DNA of 64,000 nucleotides from an uncultured Prevotella sp. (GCA_946415755.1 CAMKTS010000012.1:1-64000); one strand, 5' to 3'. Shown: positions 1 through 9,179, counted from the stretch's first letter. A program made the numbers and translations. Notes: generated by a model not told the origin, from the letters alone.

Positions 1-2
1 AT

Positions 3-1868
3 GGCGGAACGCTTACGCAATCTGGGGGTTATATCGGTGGAATATTCGGATGGTACAACAAAGACAAAACTTTGGATCTCGTCATGACCAATTGCCTGTT
101 CAAGGGAGACTATACTGAAAATGGCCAGTTCCATCCCATTGGTCTGAAAAGAGCAAATGAATGTTCTTTTAAGTCCATCAGTTGTACCAACTGCTACTAT
201 ACGAAGAATCCCGCTAACATAGACGACGCTAGAAGAACTTTCACAGACGGCACCAAAGTATGCGAATTGAGCTTGGGTGATAATATCATTGCGACGGGCA
301 GCTCGTGTACTTTCGATGGCAAAACTTACCACTTGGGTACTGTTTCGCTGTCCTATACCCCCTCTAAGCCCACGCTTTTTTATATGATAGATGGTAACGA
401 AATTAGTGGAAATAGCTTTACGATCAGTAAAGATAATCAAGCCTTTGATGCAGGTGCAGTAACCATAACGGCAGGCGACACCTCAATTACCTATCACTAT
501 GGGGGAACTAATAACACCATCTTGTATATTGACGTAAATAACGGAAATAGTAACATGGTTACCCATCCTTGGACGTCAGAAGCCAACTATTCGTCCATTA
601 CGAGCGTCGTCATTGGGAATGGTGTCACGAGTATTTGCGGCAATGCATTCAAGCAATGCCCGAATCTGACTTCCGCTTCCATCGCCTCTACGGTGACGAG
701 CATTGACAATCAGGCGTTTTCCGAATGTGGAAAGCTGGAAACGGTAACCTTTACTGATGCAGACAATAGTCATCTGACAATCATCCGACCCAACGCCTTT
801 GCCAATTGCGTGAAGCTCTCTTCCATCACCCTTCCCGAAGGCGTGGGGGAAATCGGTGAATTTGCGTTTGTTTGCTGCTCCGCTTTGGTTTCCGCCACTC
901 TTCCCAGCACGTTGTCAACAATGGGCGTTCATGTGTTCCGCGACTGTACCAGTCTGGCTTCTGTCTTTTGTTTAGCATCGACTCCTCCAACAGGAGGGTC
1001 AAACATGTTCAACAGCAATGCCTCCGGTCGCAAAATCTACGTCCCTGCTGGAAGTGTTAGTAACTATAAGAGTGCAGCTTACTGGAGCGATTATGCCAAT
1101 GATATTATAGGCATTCAGTCTCTTACACTCAATGAAAGCACGAGCAACTCGACTGCAATCCAAAACGCCAACGGCCAAATGAGCGAAGTTACACTGAGCG
1201 GCCGCACCCTCTACAAGGACGGTAAGTGGAACACGCTGTGCCTGCCCTTCAACTTCTCGGCGGAGCAGATAGCAGCGCACAAGGACTTCGCAGGAGCAAA
1301 GCTGATGGAGCTGAATACGAACGGCAAGAACGGCTTCGACGCGACGGACGGAACGCTCTACCTGGCATTCAAGGAGGCCACGGCCATCAATGCCGGAGTG
1401 CCCTATCTGGTGAAATGGGACGCTGCTGGAACTGACTTCACCTCGCCCGTGTTCTTCGGCGTGACCATCGACGCAACGGCTTCGACCACGGTGAGCGACG
1501 CCGACACGGGGCTGCAGGAAGTACAGATGGTGGGCTGTTATTCGCCCGTATCGGTGAATGCCAACGACAAGAGCATCCTGTTCTTGGGCGACAACAACAC
1601 GCTCTACTACTCGACCGAGAATCGCAGCATCCGCTCCTGCCGCGCCTACTTCTCGGTGCCCTACATCAATCAAACCCCTGGTGCCAAGGCCCGCGCCTTT
1701 GTATTGAACTTTGACGATGAAGAGGCGACAGGCATTCTGGAAATCTCTGCAGATTCAAAAGAAAAGAAGGATGATGCATGGTATTCGCTCGACGGTGTGC
1801 GCCTGAGCGGAAAGCCTACACAACGCGGTATATATATCAATAACGGAAATAAGGTCGTAATTCAGTGA
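3..1868 (+). CDS. BspA-type leucine-rich-repeat surface protein, C-terminal part (5' truncated by window edge)
   Basis: The reading frame is open to the window edge, so the true start lies upstream and only about 620 residues are visible. The first residues include a Gly-rich GGYIGGIFGWYN stretch resembling GLUG-type adhesin repeats. From about base 590 to 1100 there are BspA-type (LRR_5) repeats with the pattern SIxxxAFxxCxxLxxxxLP, ending in the usual KIYVPAGSVSNYKSA strand. The region after base 1200 (LYKDGKWNTLCLPFNFS) is a beta-rich module common in Prevotella surface proteins, and the end GIYINNGNKVVIQ resembles a C-terminal sorting-type tail. Proteins of this family are exported and bind host or matrix ligands; the ligand here cannot be read from sequence. 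Confidence 0.85.
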   Translation, partial: GGTLTQSGGYIGGIFGWYNKDKTLDLVMTNCLFKGDYTENGQFHPIGLKRANECSFKSISCTNCYYTKNPANIDDARRTFTDGTKVCELSLGDNIIATGSSCTFDGKTYHLGTVSLSYTPSKPTLFYMIDGNEISGNSFTISKDNQAFDAGAVTITAGDTSITYHYGGTNNTILYIDVNNGNSNMVTHPWTSEANYSSITSVVIGNGVTSICGNAFKQCPNLTSASIASTVTSIDNQAFSECGKLETVTFTDADNSHLTIIRPNAFANCVKLSSITLPEGVGEIGEFAFVCCSALVSATLPSTLSTMGVHVFRDCTSLASVFCLASTPPTGGSNMFNSNASGRKIYVPAGSVSNYKSAAYWSDYANDIIGIQSLTLNESTSNSTAIQNANGQMSEVTLSGRTLYKDGKWNTLCLPFNFSAEQIAAHKDFAGAKLMELNTNGKNGFDATDGTLYLAFKEATAINAGVPYLVKWDAAGTDFTSPVFFGVTIDATASTTVSDADTGLQEVQMVGCYSPVSVNANDKSILFLGDNNTLYYSTENRSIRSCRAYFSVPYINQTPGAKARAFVLNFDDEEATGILEISADSKEKKDDAWYSLDGVRLSGKPTQRGIYINNGNKVVIQ

Positions 1869-1873
1869 AAGAT

Positions 1874-2041
1874 ATGAAAAAGGATTATATGAAGCCCGCC
1901 ATGTGCGTGGTAGAACTACAGCATAAGACACAACTGCTGCAAGCCAGCCAGACAAACAGAGTCCAGACCAGTGGCCTCGACAGCGGCGACGAGCTTGAGG
2001 TTAGCCAAGAGGGCGGCGGCAGCAACATTTGGGACAGGTAA
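1874..2041 (+). CDS. Small 55-residue protein following the LRR surface protein
   Basis: This short frame (MKKDYMKPAMCVVELQHK... ending SNIWDR) starts 6 nt after the stop of the surface protein, so it is probably co-transcribed. Small proteins beginning M-K-K-x-Y-M-K-P-x-M are common after surface-protein genes in Prevotella and Bacteroides and are annotated as hypothetical. There is no signal peptide or membrane segment. It has a Gly/Asp/Ser-rich C-terminal half. Function unknown. Confidence 0.6.
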   Translation: MKKDYMKPAMCVVELQHKTQLLQASQTNRVQTSGLDSGDELEVSQEGGGSNIWDR

Positions 2042-2091
2042 ATAGTGAAATATGAACGGAAGTTTGTAAACATTAGTGCCTTCCGCCGGGC

Positions 2092-2139
2092 AGCGCTGCT
2101 GAGCGTAAGCAGGAGAGACACTGCACGCTCAGTGGCGCT
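2092..2139. repeat. 48-nt imperfect palindrome (hairpin)
   Basis: Three nested stems are visible: AGCGC with GCGCT, CTGAGCGT with ACGCTCAG, and GCAG with CTGC around an 8-nt loop. They are separated by small symmetric internal loops. It lies between the 55-residue gene and the broken helicase frame. There is no U-tract, so it is not an obvious intrinsic terminator. It may be a remnant of the event that truncated the helicase gene. Confidence 0.55.
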
Positions 2140-2161
2140 ATTGCGCGGCCGCAAGGATGCT

Positions 2162-2527
2162 TTACTTTCCGATGCCAAAGTCCTTGAAAGTTGATATCCA
2201 GTTCTGTTCTACGGCTGGTGGATAGACCACCAGGATCTTCGTATTATCACGACCATTCTCGATGAGGAATTTCTTGGCTATCATCGTGGCAATGACCGTC
2301 TTGCCAAGACCCACCACATCAGCCAGGAAGAAACCATCGTATTTAATCAGTTTCTGATAGCCCTCAATGACGGCATCCATCTGATACTCGAACTTGTCGT
2401 AGCCCTCTGGCATATCGAAAGGATCGTCTTGATCCACAGCCAGTACACGGTCTGAGAAGTATTCCATGAGCATCTTGATGTAGAGTTCGTAAGGTGAGTA
2501 CACAGTAGAACCGACCCTACTGTGCAC
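2162..2527 (-). pseudogene. Remnant of an SNF2/superfamily-II helicase (Walker A region only)
   Basis: About 105 residues resemble the start of the ATPase core of large SNF2-like helicases: a Q-motif-like region (YDKFEYQMDAV), Walker A in ADVVGLGKTVIA, and motif Ia in ILVVYPPAVEQNW. The frame stops right after FKDFGIGK. No DEAH box, motif III or helicase C-terminal domain follows in any frame towards base 2040, and no N-terminal domain is present upstream. Full proteins of this type are close to 1000 residues, so this is a decayed fragment. The apparent GTG start at 2527 is not a natural gene start. Confidence 0.7.
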
Positions 2528-2829
2528 TCAGATAAGCGGGCACCGCGCATGGGCACTCACCGAATGCCCCTCGTTTGATGCCGGACGTGCCTACCGGCAC
2601 ATCACCGGCGAGCCGCTACTAAAAAGTACAGAGTAGGGGGGGAGGCTGCTTTTGTACAAATGGTCAATGAAAAGAGAGAGGCCACCTTGCGGTCTCTCTC
2701 TTGCTTTGAACATGAACACACACGGGGGGATTATCCCCTTGTGCTCACATCCTGCCACTTCGTGGAGCAAAGTGGCTCGCCCTTAACACTATTTAAGAGG
2801 AGGGTGACGCTCGTTAACGGAATTCTTCG
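2528..2829. other. Gene-free stretch with three hairpins
   Basis: No convincing gene is seen. Hairpins are visible at 2580-2609 (GCCGG/CCGGC around GTGCC/GGCAC), at 2674-2700 (GAGAGAGGCC/GGTCTCTCTC, one wobble pair) and at 2719-2743 (CACACGGGG/CCCCTTGTG, one mismatch). None has a clean U-tract. They may separate the decayed helicase from the peptidase transcript. Confidence 0.45.
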
Positions 2830-2837
2830 TAACTTTG
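2830..2837 (+). promoter_or_regulatory. -7 box TAACTTTG for the S37-type peptidase gene
   Basis: It matches the Bacteroidetes sigma-ABfr -7 consensus TAnnTTTG exactly. No clear TTG -33 element is present at the expected spacing. The ATG of the next gene is only 7 nt downstream of the box, so the transcript would have almost no leader. Confidence 0.6.
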
Positions 2838-2844
2838 CGGCGTT

Positions 2845-4197
2845 ATGAATAAGAAGACCCTGAAATTATGGATGCTGCAGGTGATCGTCCTGAGCATCGT
2901 GTCGTGTAATGACATCGCAGACAACCCGGTTGTCTACACCTCGTTCGAACAAGAACTGACCAAAACGAAACTCTTCACGGACATCAAGGAGAACCCTGAT
3001 ACAATGGTCATGAAGAAGAAGGCGAAAGGCGAGCTGGATTATCAGTCGCAATACAGCATGATGATCAGTCAGCCGGTACACCACAACCAGCCCGACGGCG
3101 ACAGGTTCAAGCAGAAGGTGTGCATCTTGTTCCGAGGCTACGACCGGCCTACCATCATGGTGACAGAAGGCTATCTGTGGAGTCATTTCATGGATGCCGA
3201 AGACCTTGGCATCAACCTGAATGCCAACATGGTACATGTGGAGCATCGCAACTTCGGCGAGTCGTACAACCAGGACAAAGGCAAGTGGGAGTATGAAACA
3301 AGCGCCCAGGCATCGGCCGACCTGCATGCCGTCTATCAGGCGCTGAAACCCATCTTCAAGGGCAAGTGGATGTGTACCGGCACCAGCAAGAACGGTGAGA
3401 CCTCGATGGACTATGCCTATTATTATCCGAACGATATGGATCTGGCTGCCGCCTTCGGCTCACCCTTCAACGTCAGCCTCTCAGACAAGGCCTTCGGACA
3501 GTATCTCTTCAACGAGGTGGGTACTGAGGAGTTGCGCGAGGGGATGAAAAAGAATATCCGCTGGGCGCTGGCCGATGGCGAAAAGGGACTCTACCTGTCG
3601 GCCTGCGAGAAACTGAAGGAGGAGGGTGCGCCAGAACCCTCTTTCACCGAATATGTTTTTAATGTCTTCGACACCTTCTTCAGCATCTTCCAGTACACGC
3701 TACCTGCTAAGCATCAAGAAAGGTTGGAGGCCATGACGAAAGATGAGAAGACTTATGTAAAGGAAATTTGCAATACGATAAAGGATAACAGGGATATGAA
3801 ACTCTATACCTACTTCGTGGATTGCGCCAAGGAACAAGGTTTCCCCAATCCGGGCTACGACTATTTTGCCGATTTGCTGGAGGGCACCAGCTTCAAGGCT
3901 GAGGACGTGTTGGCATCCTTACTGAAAGAGGAAGACCGCTGGCTGCTGCCGTATTACGACAACAGCCAACGTATCGATATCAGGGAGCGATTCTTCGTCA
4001 ACTCCACCGTGCCTCTGCTCTTCTTCTATTCGAAGGATGACCCCTGGTCGGCTGGCCAGCCCGACAAGCTAGGCTCCAACGCCAAGAAGGTGATCAACCC
4101 CATCGGCGTTCATAGCCCTAAAATCAATGACCCTGCCTATTGCCCTGCGGAAATCAAGCAGGAGGTGATGGACTATATCCAGACCTATATCTATTAG
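2845..4197 (+). CDS. Lipoprotein serine peptidase, S37 (tripeptidyl aminopeptidase) type
   Basis: The 450-residue protein starts with a lipoprotein signal peptide whose lipobox IVSC places the acylated Cys at residue 21, so it should be membrane-anchored outside the cytoplasm. The core resembles the PS-10/S37 peptidase family: an early FRGYDRPT segment, HVEHRNFGES, then the nucleophile elbow GTSKNGET with Ser181. A later SKDDPWSAGQPD probably carries the catalytic Asp, and a His in GVHSPKIND could complete the triad. S37 enzymes release tripeptides from peptide N-termini. The LeuA-family gene follows after 4 nt, so the two may share a transcript despite unrelated roles. Confidence 0.75.
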   Translation: MNKKTLKLWMLQVIVLSIVSCNDIADNPVVYTSFEQELTKTKLFTDIKENPDTMVMKKKAKGELDYQSQYSMMISQPVHHNQPDGDRFKQKVCILFRGYDRPTIMVTEGYLWSHFMDAEDLGINLNANMVHVEHRNFGESYNQDKGKWEYETSAQASADLHAVYQALKPIFKGKWMCTGTSKNGETSMDYAYYYPNDMDLAAAFGSPFNVSLSDKAFGQYLFNEVGTEELREGMKKNIRWALADGEKGLYLSACEKLKEEGAPEPSFTEYVFNVFDTFFSIFQYTLPAKHQERLEAMTKDEKTYVKEICNTIKDNRDMKLYTYFVDCAKEQGFPNPGYDYFADLLEGTSFKAEDVLASLLKEEDRWLLPYYDNSQRIDIRERFFVNSTVPLLFFYSKDDPWSAGQPDKLGSNAKKVINPIGVHSPKINDPAYCPAEIKQEVMDYIQTYIY

Positions 4198-4201
4198 CAG
4201 C

Positions 4202-5764
4202 ATGAATACCTATCGACGTATTCCACCGTTTGTGGAAATCATGGACTCGACACTGCGCGACGGAGAACAAACCAACGGCGTGGCCTTCCTGCCCCACGAG
4301 AAACTGATGATAGCGAGAATGCTGCTGCACGATGTCAACGCCGACCGTATCGAGGTGGCATCGGCGCGCGTGTCGGAAGGAGAAAAGGAGGCTGTGGCGA
4401 TGATATGCCGCTATGCCAGCGGGATAGGACGGCTGGACAGGGTGGAGGTGCTGGGATTCGTCGACGGCGGAAAGAGCGTTGACTGGATTGCTGACTGCGG
4501 AGGAAGGGTCATCAATCTGCTGGCAAAGGGGTCGCTGAAGCACTGCACCCACCAGCTGAACAAAACGCCGGAGGAGCATATTGCCGATATACGCGAGACC
4601 ATCGCATACGCCACGGAGAGGGGACTGACCGTAAACCTGTATCTGGAGGACTGGAGCAACGGCATGAGGGAGTCGCCAGCGTATGTCTACCAGCTGATGG
4701 ATGAACTGGTGAAGGGGGAGGCTGCGCCACGACGATTCATGCTACCGGATACGCTGGGCGTGATGAATCCGCTGCAGGTGGTGGAGTATTTCCGGAAAAT
4801 GCTGAAACACTATCCCGGCACGCACTTTGACTTTCATGCCCATAACGACTACGATCTGGCAGTATCCAACTCGCTGGCGGCAGTGCTGAGCGGGGCACGC
4901 GGGCTGCATGTCACCGTGAACGGGCTGGGCGAGCGATGCGGCAATGCACCGATGGCCAGCGTGCAGGCAATACTGAAAGACCAGTTCCACGCCAAGACCA
5001 ACATCAGGGAAGACCAGTTGAACGGCATCTCACGGATGGTGGAGAGCTACAGCGGCATTGCCGTAGCGCCCAACCAGCCCATCGTAGGAGAGAATGTATT
5101 CACACAGGTGGCCGGGGTGCATGCCGACGGCGACTCGAAAGATAAGCTGTACTATAACGACCTGGTGCCGGAACGATTCGGAAGGAAGCGTGAATATGCG
5201 CTGGGAAAACAGAGCGGAAGGGCCAATATAGCCAAGAATCTGGAGGAGCTGGGGCTGCAACTGACTCCAGAACAGACGCGCCGCGTGACACAGCGCATCA
5301 CCGAGCTGGGCGACAAGAAGGAGATGGTGACGCAGGAAGACCTGCCGTACATCGTCAGCGACGTGCTGAAGCACGACGCGCCGGAGGACAAGGTGAAGCT
5401 GCTCAGCTATGTGGTGTCGACGGCATACGGACTGAAGCCGGGGGCGAACATCAAGGTGGAGATCAACGGAAGGCAATATGAGGCCAGTGCTGTGGGCGAC
5501 GGACAGTATGATGCCTTTGTGAAAGCCCTGAGATATATCTACAAGAAATACCTTGACCGCACCTTCCCGATACTGGCCAACTATCAGGTTAGCATACCGC
5601 CCGGAGGACGTACCGACGCACTGGTGCAGACCACCATCTCGTGGCACTATCGTGACGGCATCCTGCGCACACGCGGACTGGATGCCGACCAGACGGAGGC
5701 CGCCATCAAGGCGACCTTCAAGATGCTGAATATCGTGGAGAGCAACCTTTCTCTCTATGAGTAG
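4202..5764 (+). CDS. Alpha-isopropylmalate/citramalate synthase family protein
   Basis: The 520-residue protein has a DRE-TIM barrel with MDSTLRDGEQTNG near residue 14, where Arg19 and Asp20 are the catalytic and metal-binding pair. The metal-binding DFHAHNDYD and GERCGNAP motifs follow. A C-terminal domain of about 120 residues (GLKPGANIKVEINGRQYEA, SIPPGGRTDALVQTTISW) matches the LeuA allosteric fold. The family condenses acetyl-CoA with a 2-oxo acid. Whether the acceptor is 2-oxoisovalerate (LeuA) or pyruvate (CimA) cannot be decided here, and no other leu genes are nearby. Many Bacteroidales carry such a second LeuA-like protein. Confidence 0.8.
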   Translation: MNTYRRIPPFVEIMDSTLRDGEQTNGVAFLPHEKLMIARMLLHDVNADRIEVASARVSEGEKEAVAMICRYASGIGRLDRVEVLGFVDGGKSVDWIADCGGRVINLLAKGSLKHCTHQLNKTPEEHIADIRETIAYATERGLTVNLYLEDWSNGMRESPAYVYQLMDELVKGEAAPRRFMLPDTLGVMNPLQVVEYFRKMLKHYPGTHFDFHAHNDYDLAVSNSLAAVLSGARGLHVTVNGLGERCGNAPMASVQAILKDQFHAKTNIREDQLNGISRMVESYSGIAVAPNQPIVGENVFTQVAGVHADGDSKDKLYYNDLVPERFGRKREYALGKQSGRANIAKNLEELGLQLTPEQTRRVTQRITELGDKKEMVTQEDLPYIVSDVLKHDAPEDKVKLLSYVVSTAYGLKPGANIKVEINGRQYEASAVGDGQYDAFVKALRYIYKKYLDRTFPILANYQVSIPPGGRTDALVQTTISWHYRDGILRTRGLDADQTEAAIKATFKMLNIVESNLSLYE

Positions 5765-5780
5765 GGCTATTCCCCTCGCT

Positions 5781-7445
5781 TTATGAGTAGAGGAAACGCT
5801 TGATGCTGCGCTTGGGGGTCTTCTCAAACTCCTCGGTGCGGATTTCTATCTCCGTAATCTTCTCGTAGGCGGGCAACTGCTCGTTGAGCTGGTTGCGGTT
5901 CTGCTCCATGATGTTGCGGATGTCATCATCATTGAAACGCATGTTCTTGGCCTCGTCGTAGTCAGGATATACCAAGCCTACCAGCTTCGTGTCGCGCTGT
6001 ACGACGATGCTCTCCACCACCATCGTCATCGAGTTGAGCTTGTCCTCAATCTCCTCGGGGTAGATGTTCTGGCCGCTGGGACCCAGAAGCATGTTCTTAG
6101 AGCGACCGTTGATATAGACATTGCCGTCGTAGTCCATCGTGCCGAGGTCGCCAGTATGGTACCAGCCGTCGCCGTCGATGGTCTCGCGGGTGGCTTCCTC
6201 GTTCTTATAGTAGCCCAGCATGACGTTCAGACCCTTGGCAAGTATCTCGCCAGGGATGGTGGCGGGGGCGTTCGAGTTGATCTTGACTTGCATGTGATAG
6301 GCGGCCTGGCCGCAGCTGCCCTGCACAAAGGTATGCCAGTCGCGATAGCAGATGATGGGGGCACACTCGGTGGCACCATAGCCGACGGTATAGGGGAATT
6401 CGATGCGCTTGAGGAATGCCTCGACCTCCTGGTTGAAGGCGGCACCGCCAATAATGACTTCGTAAAGCTCGCCTCCAAACGCCTTGACAACCTCCTGACA
6501 GATGCGCTCGCGTACCTTTTTGGAGATAACCGGCATGGAGAGCAGAAGGCGCATGCGGTTGTTCTGAATCTTGGGGAATACCTTCTTGCGGATAATCTTC
6601 TCGATGACCAGGGGAACGGCGATGATGATTTTCGGCTTGATGTCGGCAAAGGCCTGGGCGATGATGGCCGGTGAGGGAACACGGTTGAGGTAGTAGACAT
6701 GACAACCATGCATGAATTCGAAGATAAACTCGAAGGACATGCCGTACATGTGGGCCATCGGCAGGATGGAGATGATGCGGTCGCCACGTTGGATGGTCTT
6801 GCCCAGCACGTGCTCGGCAAAGTCGTAGTTCGACCAGAGGGAACGGTAGGGTAGCATCACTCCCTTCGAGAAACCCGTGGTGCCGCTGGTGTAGTTGATG
6901 AGGGCCAGCTCGTCGCCGTTTTGCTCGTGGTAGTAGCTGACGTGCTCCTTGCGGAAATATTTGGGGAACTTCTTGCCATACAACTCGTTGAGGTGCTCAC
7001 GGGCATACGTCAGCTTGTCGGTACGGGAGAGCATGAGCGAGTAGTCGGGATTGTTGATGATGCCCTCCAGATGGGGCATCTTGGTGGGGTCTATCTGCGT
7101 GGCAACATGGTCGCCGACAAAGAGCAGCTTGGCATCCGAGTGGTTGACGATGTTGTGAATCTGGTCGGCCATGAACTCATGGAGGATAGGTACTGCCACG
7201 GCACCGTAGGTCAGGGTGGCCAGAAAGGCCACCGCCCATTGGCTGGAGTTCCTGCCGCAGAGTGCTATCTTGTCACCTCGCTCCACACCGCAGTTCTCGA
7301 AGAGAATGTGCAGCTTTTCTATCTTGCGCGCCACATCATGGTATTGCAGGGTGGCACCTTTGTAATCGGTCAGCGCATCAAGGTCCCAGTTCTGGATGAT
7401 GCTCTGCTCAATAATCTGGTTGAAACTCGGTATGCTTTCCATCAT
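5781..7445 (-). CDS. Long-chain acyl-CoA synthetase-like AMP-binding enzyme, copy 1
   Basis: This 554-residue adenylate-forming enzyme has the P-loop YTSGTTGFSKGVMLPYR, VGYGATECAPI and the acyl-adenylate motif GWYHTGDLGTMDYDGNVYINGR, ending in a C-terminal lysine-containing KTPKRSIKR segment. Enzymes of this family activate fatty acids with ATP and CoA. The gene lies 3 nt downstream of a paralogue of identical length in the same direction, so the pair forms an operon created by tandem duplication. It is convergent with the LeuA-family gene. Substrate chain length cannot be inferred. Confidence 0.85.
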   Translation of the reverse strand: MMESIPSFNQIIEQSIIQNWDLDALTDYKGATLQYHDVARKIEKLHILFENCGVERGDKIALCGRNSSQWAVAFLATLTYGAVAVPILHEFMADQIHNIVNHSDAKLLFVGDHVATQIDPTKMPHLEGIINNPDYSLMLSRTDKLTYAREHLNELYGKKFPKYFRKEHVSYYHEQNGDELALINYTSGTTGFSKGVMLPYRSLWSNYDFAEHVLGKTIQRGDRIISILPMAHMYGMSFEFIFEFMHGCHVYYLNRVPSPAIIAQAFADIKPKIIIAVPLVIEKIIRKKVFPKIQNNRMRLLLSMPVISKKVRERICQEVVKAFGGELYEVIIGGAAFNQEVEAFLKRIEFPYTVGYGATECAPIICYRDWHTFVQGSCGQAAYHMQVKINSNAPATIPGEILAKGLNVMLGYYKNEEATRETIDGDGWYHTGDLGTMDYDGNVYINGRSKNMLLGPSGQNIYPEEIEDKLNSMTMVVESIVVQRDTKLVGLVYPDYDEAKNMRFNDDDIRNIMEQNRNQLNEQLPAYEKITEIEIRTEEFEKTPKRSIKRFLYS

Positions 7446-7448
7446 ATT

Positions 7449-9113
7449 CTATTGATATAAATAACGTTTGATACTCTTCTTCGGGGTCTTCTGAAACTCT
7501 TCGTCCTGCAGTTGGATGGACTGTATCTTGCTGTAGACGGGAAGGGTGGCATTAAGTTCCTGGCGGTTCTGCTCCATGATGCTCTCCAGATCCTTGGGAG
7601 TAAAGCCCATCGTGTGGGCCTCGTCCATATCCGGATATACCAGGGCCACCAGCTTGTCGCCTCGCTGAACGATAAGGCTCTCGCTCACCATCGCCATCGA
7701 GTTGAGCTTGTCCTCAATCTCCTCAGGATAGACATTCTGTCCGCTGGCACCAAGCAACATGTTCTTGATGCGTCCACGGATAAAGATGTGGCCGTCTGCC
7801 GACATCGTGGCCAAGTCGCCGGTATGGTACCAGCCGTCGTGGTCGATGGCCTGACTCGTAGCCTCAGGATTCTTGTAGTAGCCCAGCATGACGTTGGTGC
7901 CCTTGGTGATGATTTCGCCTTCGACATGGTGGGGGTCTGGTGAGGCAATCCTGACATCCATGCAGGGAAGGGGAGTGCCACAGGAACCGGGCACGAAGTC
8001 GTGGTAGTCGCTATAGGATATCAGCGGCGCGCACTCGGTGGTGCCGTAGCCAACGGTCAGCGGGAAGTCGATGTCTTGCAGGAACTGTTCTATCTCTTGG
8101 TTGAGCGGCGCACCTCCCACAATCACCTCGTAGGCACGGCCGCCAAAAGCAGCATATACCTCCTGACGGATGCGCTCCTTGACTTTCTTGGAGACAACGG
8201 GCATCTGCAGCATGAGCTTGATGGCGTTAGACTGTATCTTGGGGAACACACGCTTGCGGATAATCTTCTCGATAATAAGAGGTACGGCAACCACCACGTC
8301 GGGCTTCACTTGCTGGAAGGCCTCGGCAATGACGGCTGGCGACGGCAGGCGCGTGAGGAAGTGAAGATGATAGCCGGAACAGAAGGGGAACAAGAACTCG
8401 ATAGCCATGCCGTACATGTGGGCCATCGGAAGGATGCTCAGCGTGTTGCTGAACTTGGGCATGTGGATGGCCAGATTCTTCTGGCAGAAGTCTACATTGC
8501 CCCATATGGCACGATAGGGTAGCATCACTCCCTTCGAAAAGCCTGTGGTGCCGCTGGTGTAGTTGATCATGCAGAGCTCTTCCGGCTGGTCGACGTGCCA
8601 TTTCACATTATTCATACGGAAGGCGTTGGGATATTTTTTCCCAAAAAGCTCGTTCAGCCTCTCGCGGGCATCGCTCAGTTTTTCATTGCGAGAGGTGTGA
8701 AGCGAGAAGTCGGGAAGGTTGAAGATGCCTTCCAGTTGTGGCATCTCTTCTGCCTTGATAAGGCCTACTACATAGTCGCCCACAAACAGCAGTCTCGACT
8801 CAGAATGGTTGACGATATTGTGAATCTGCTCACCGTTGAATTCATGGAGGATGGGTACGACGACGGCTCCATAGGTCAGTGTGGCTAAGAAGGCTACCGC
8901 CCAATGTGCCGAGTTGCGTCCGCAAATAGCGATGCGGTCTCCTTTCTGTATGCCGGCAGCCTGCATCATGATATGCAGCTTTTCTATTTTACGGGCTACG
9001 TCGTGGTATTGCAGCGTAGCGCCTTTATAGTCTGTCAGCGCATCGAGCAGCCAATTTTCCTTGATGGCCTTTTCAATATAGCCATTGAAACTGGGAACAT
9101 GTATATCGTTCAT
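7449..9113 (-). CDS. Long-chain acyl-CoA synthetase-like AMP-binding enzyme, copy 2
   Basis: It has the same length (554 residues) and architecture as its downstream neighbour: YTSGTTGFSKGVMLPYR, VGYGTTECAPL and GWYHTGDLATMSADGHIFIRGR. The two N-termini share nearly the same LLDALTDYKGATLQYHD segment, marking a tandem duplication followed by divergence. It is the promoter-proximal gene of the pair. The start at 9113 sits within an inverted TTGCACAA/TTGTGCAA repeat, just downstream of a consensus promoter, which suggests regulation at that site. Confidence 0.85.
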   Translation of the reverse strand: MNDIHVPSFNGYIEKAIKENWLLDALTDYKGATLQYHDVARKIEKLHIMMQAAGIQKGDRIAICGRNSAHWAVAFLATLTYGAVVVPILHEFNGEQIHNIVNHSESRLLFVGDYVVGLIKAEEMPQLEGIFNLPDFSLHTSRNEKLSDARERLNELFGKKYPNAFRMNNVKWHVDQPEELCMINYTSGTTGFSKGVMLPYRAIWGNVDFCQKNLAIHMPKFSNTLSILPMAHMYGMAIEFLFPFCSGYHLHFLTRLPSPAVIAEAFQQVKPDVVVAVPLIIEKIIRKRVFPKIQSNAIKLMLQMPVVSKKVKERIRQEVYAAFGGRAYEVIVGGAPLNQEIEQFLQDIDFPLTVGYGTTECAPLISYSDYHDFVPGSCGTPLPCMDVRIASPDPHHVEGEIITKGTNVMLGYYKNPEATSQAIDHDGWYHTGDLATMSADGHIFIRGRIKNMLLGASGQNVYPEEIEDKLNSMAMVSESLIVQRGDKLVALVYPDMDEAHTMGFTPKDLESIMEQNRQELNATLPVYSKIQSIQLQDEEFQKTPKKSIKRYLYQ

Positions 9114-9179
9114 TGCACAATTTTCAAATTTTTGTGCAAAGGTAATTCATTTCCTGCACATTTCAAAAAAAAATGTGCA
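9113..9179. promoter_or_regulatory. Two inverted repeats built from TGTGCA half-sites (candidate operator)
   Basis: TTGCACAA (9113-9120) pairs with TTGTGCAA (9132-9139), and TGCACATTT (9155-9163) pairs perfectly with AAATGTGCA (9171-9179). All four arms contain TGTGCA or its complement. The first pair covers the start codon and the -7 box and the second covers the -33 element, so a dimeric repressor bound here would block the acyl-CoA synthetase promoter. The bound protein is not identified. Confidence 0.5.
9137..9166 (-). promoter_or_regulatory. Bacteroidetes-type promoter of the acyl-CoA synthetase pair
   Basis: On the minus strand the -33 TTG (9164-9166) and the -7 box TACCTTTG (9137-9144) are separated by 19 nt, an exact consensus arrangement. 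The start codon lies about 24 nt downstream of the box. Confidence 0.8.

Noticed and set aside
2660..2848. A 62-codon frame before the S37-type peptidase gene
   Set aside because: It spans two hairpins and the -7 box and has no protein-like features.
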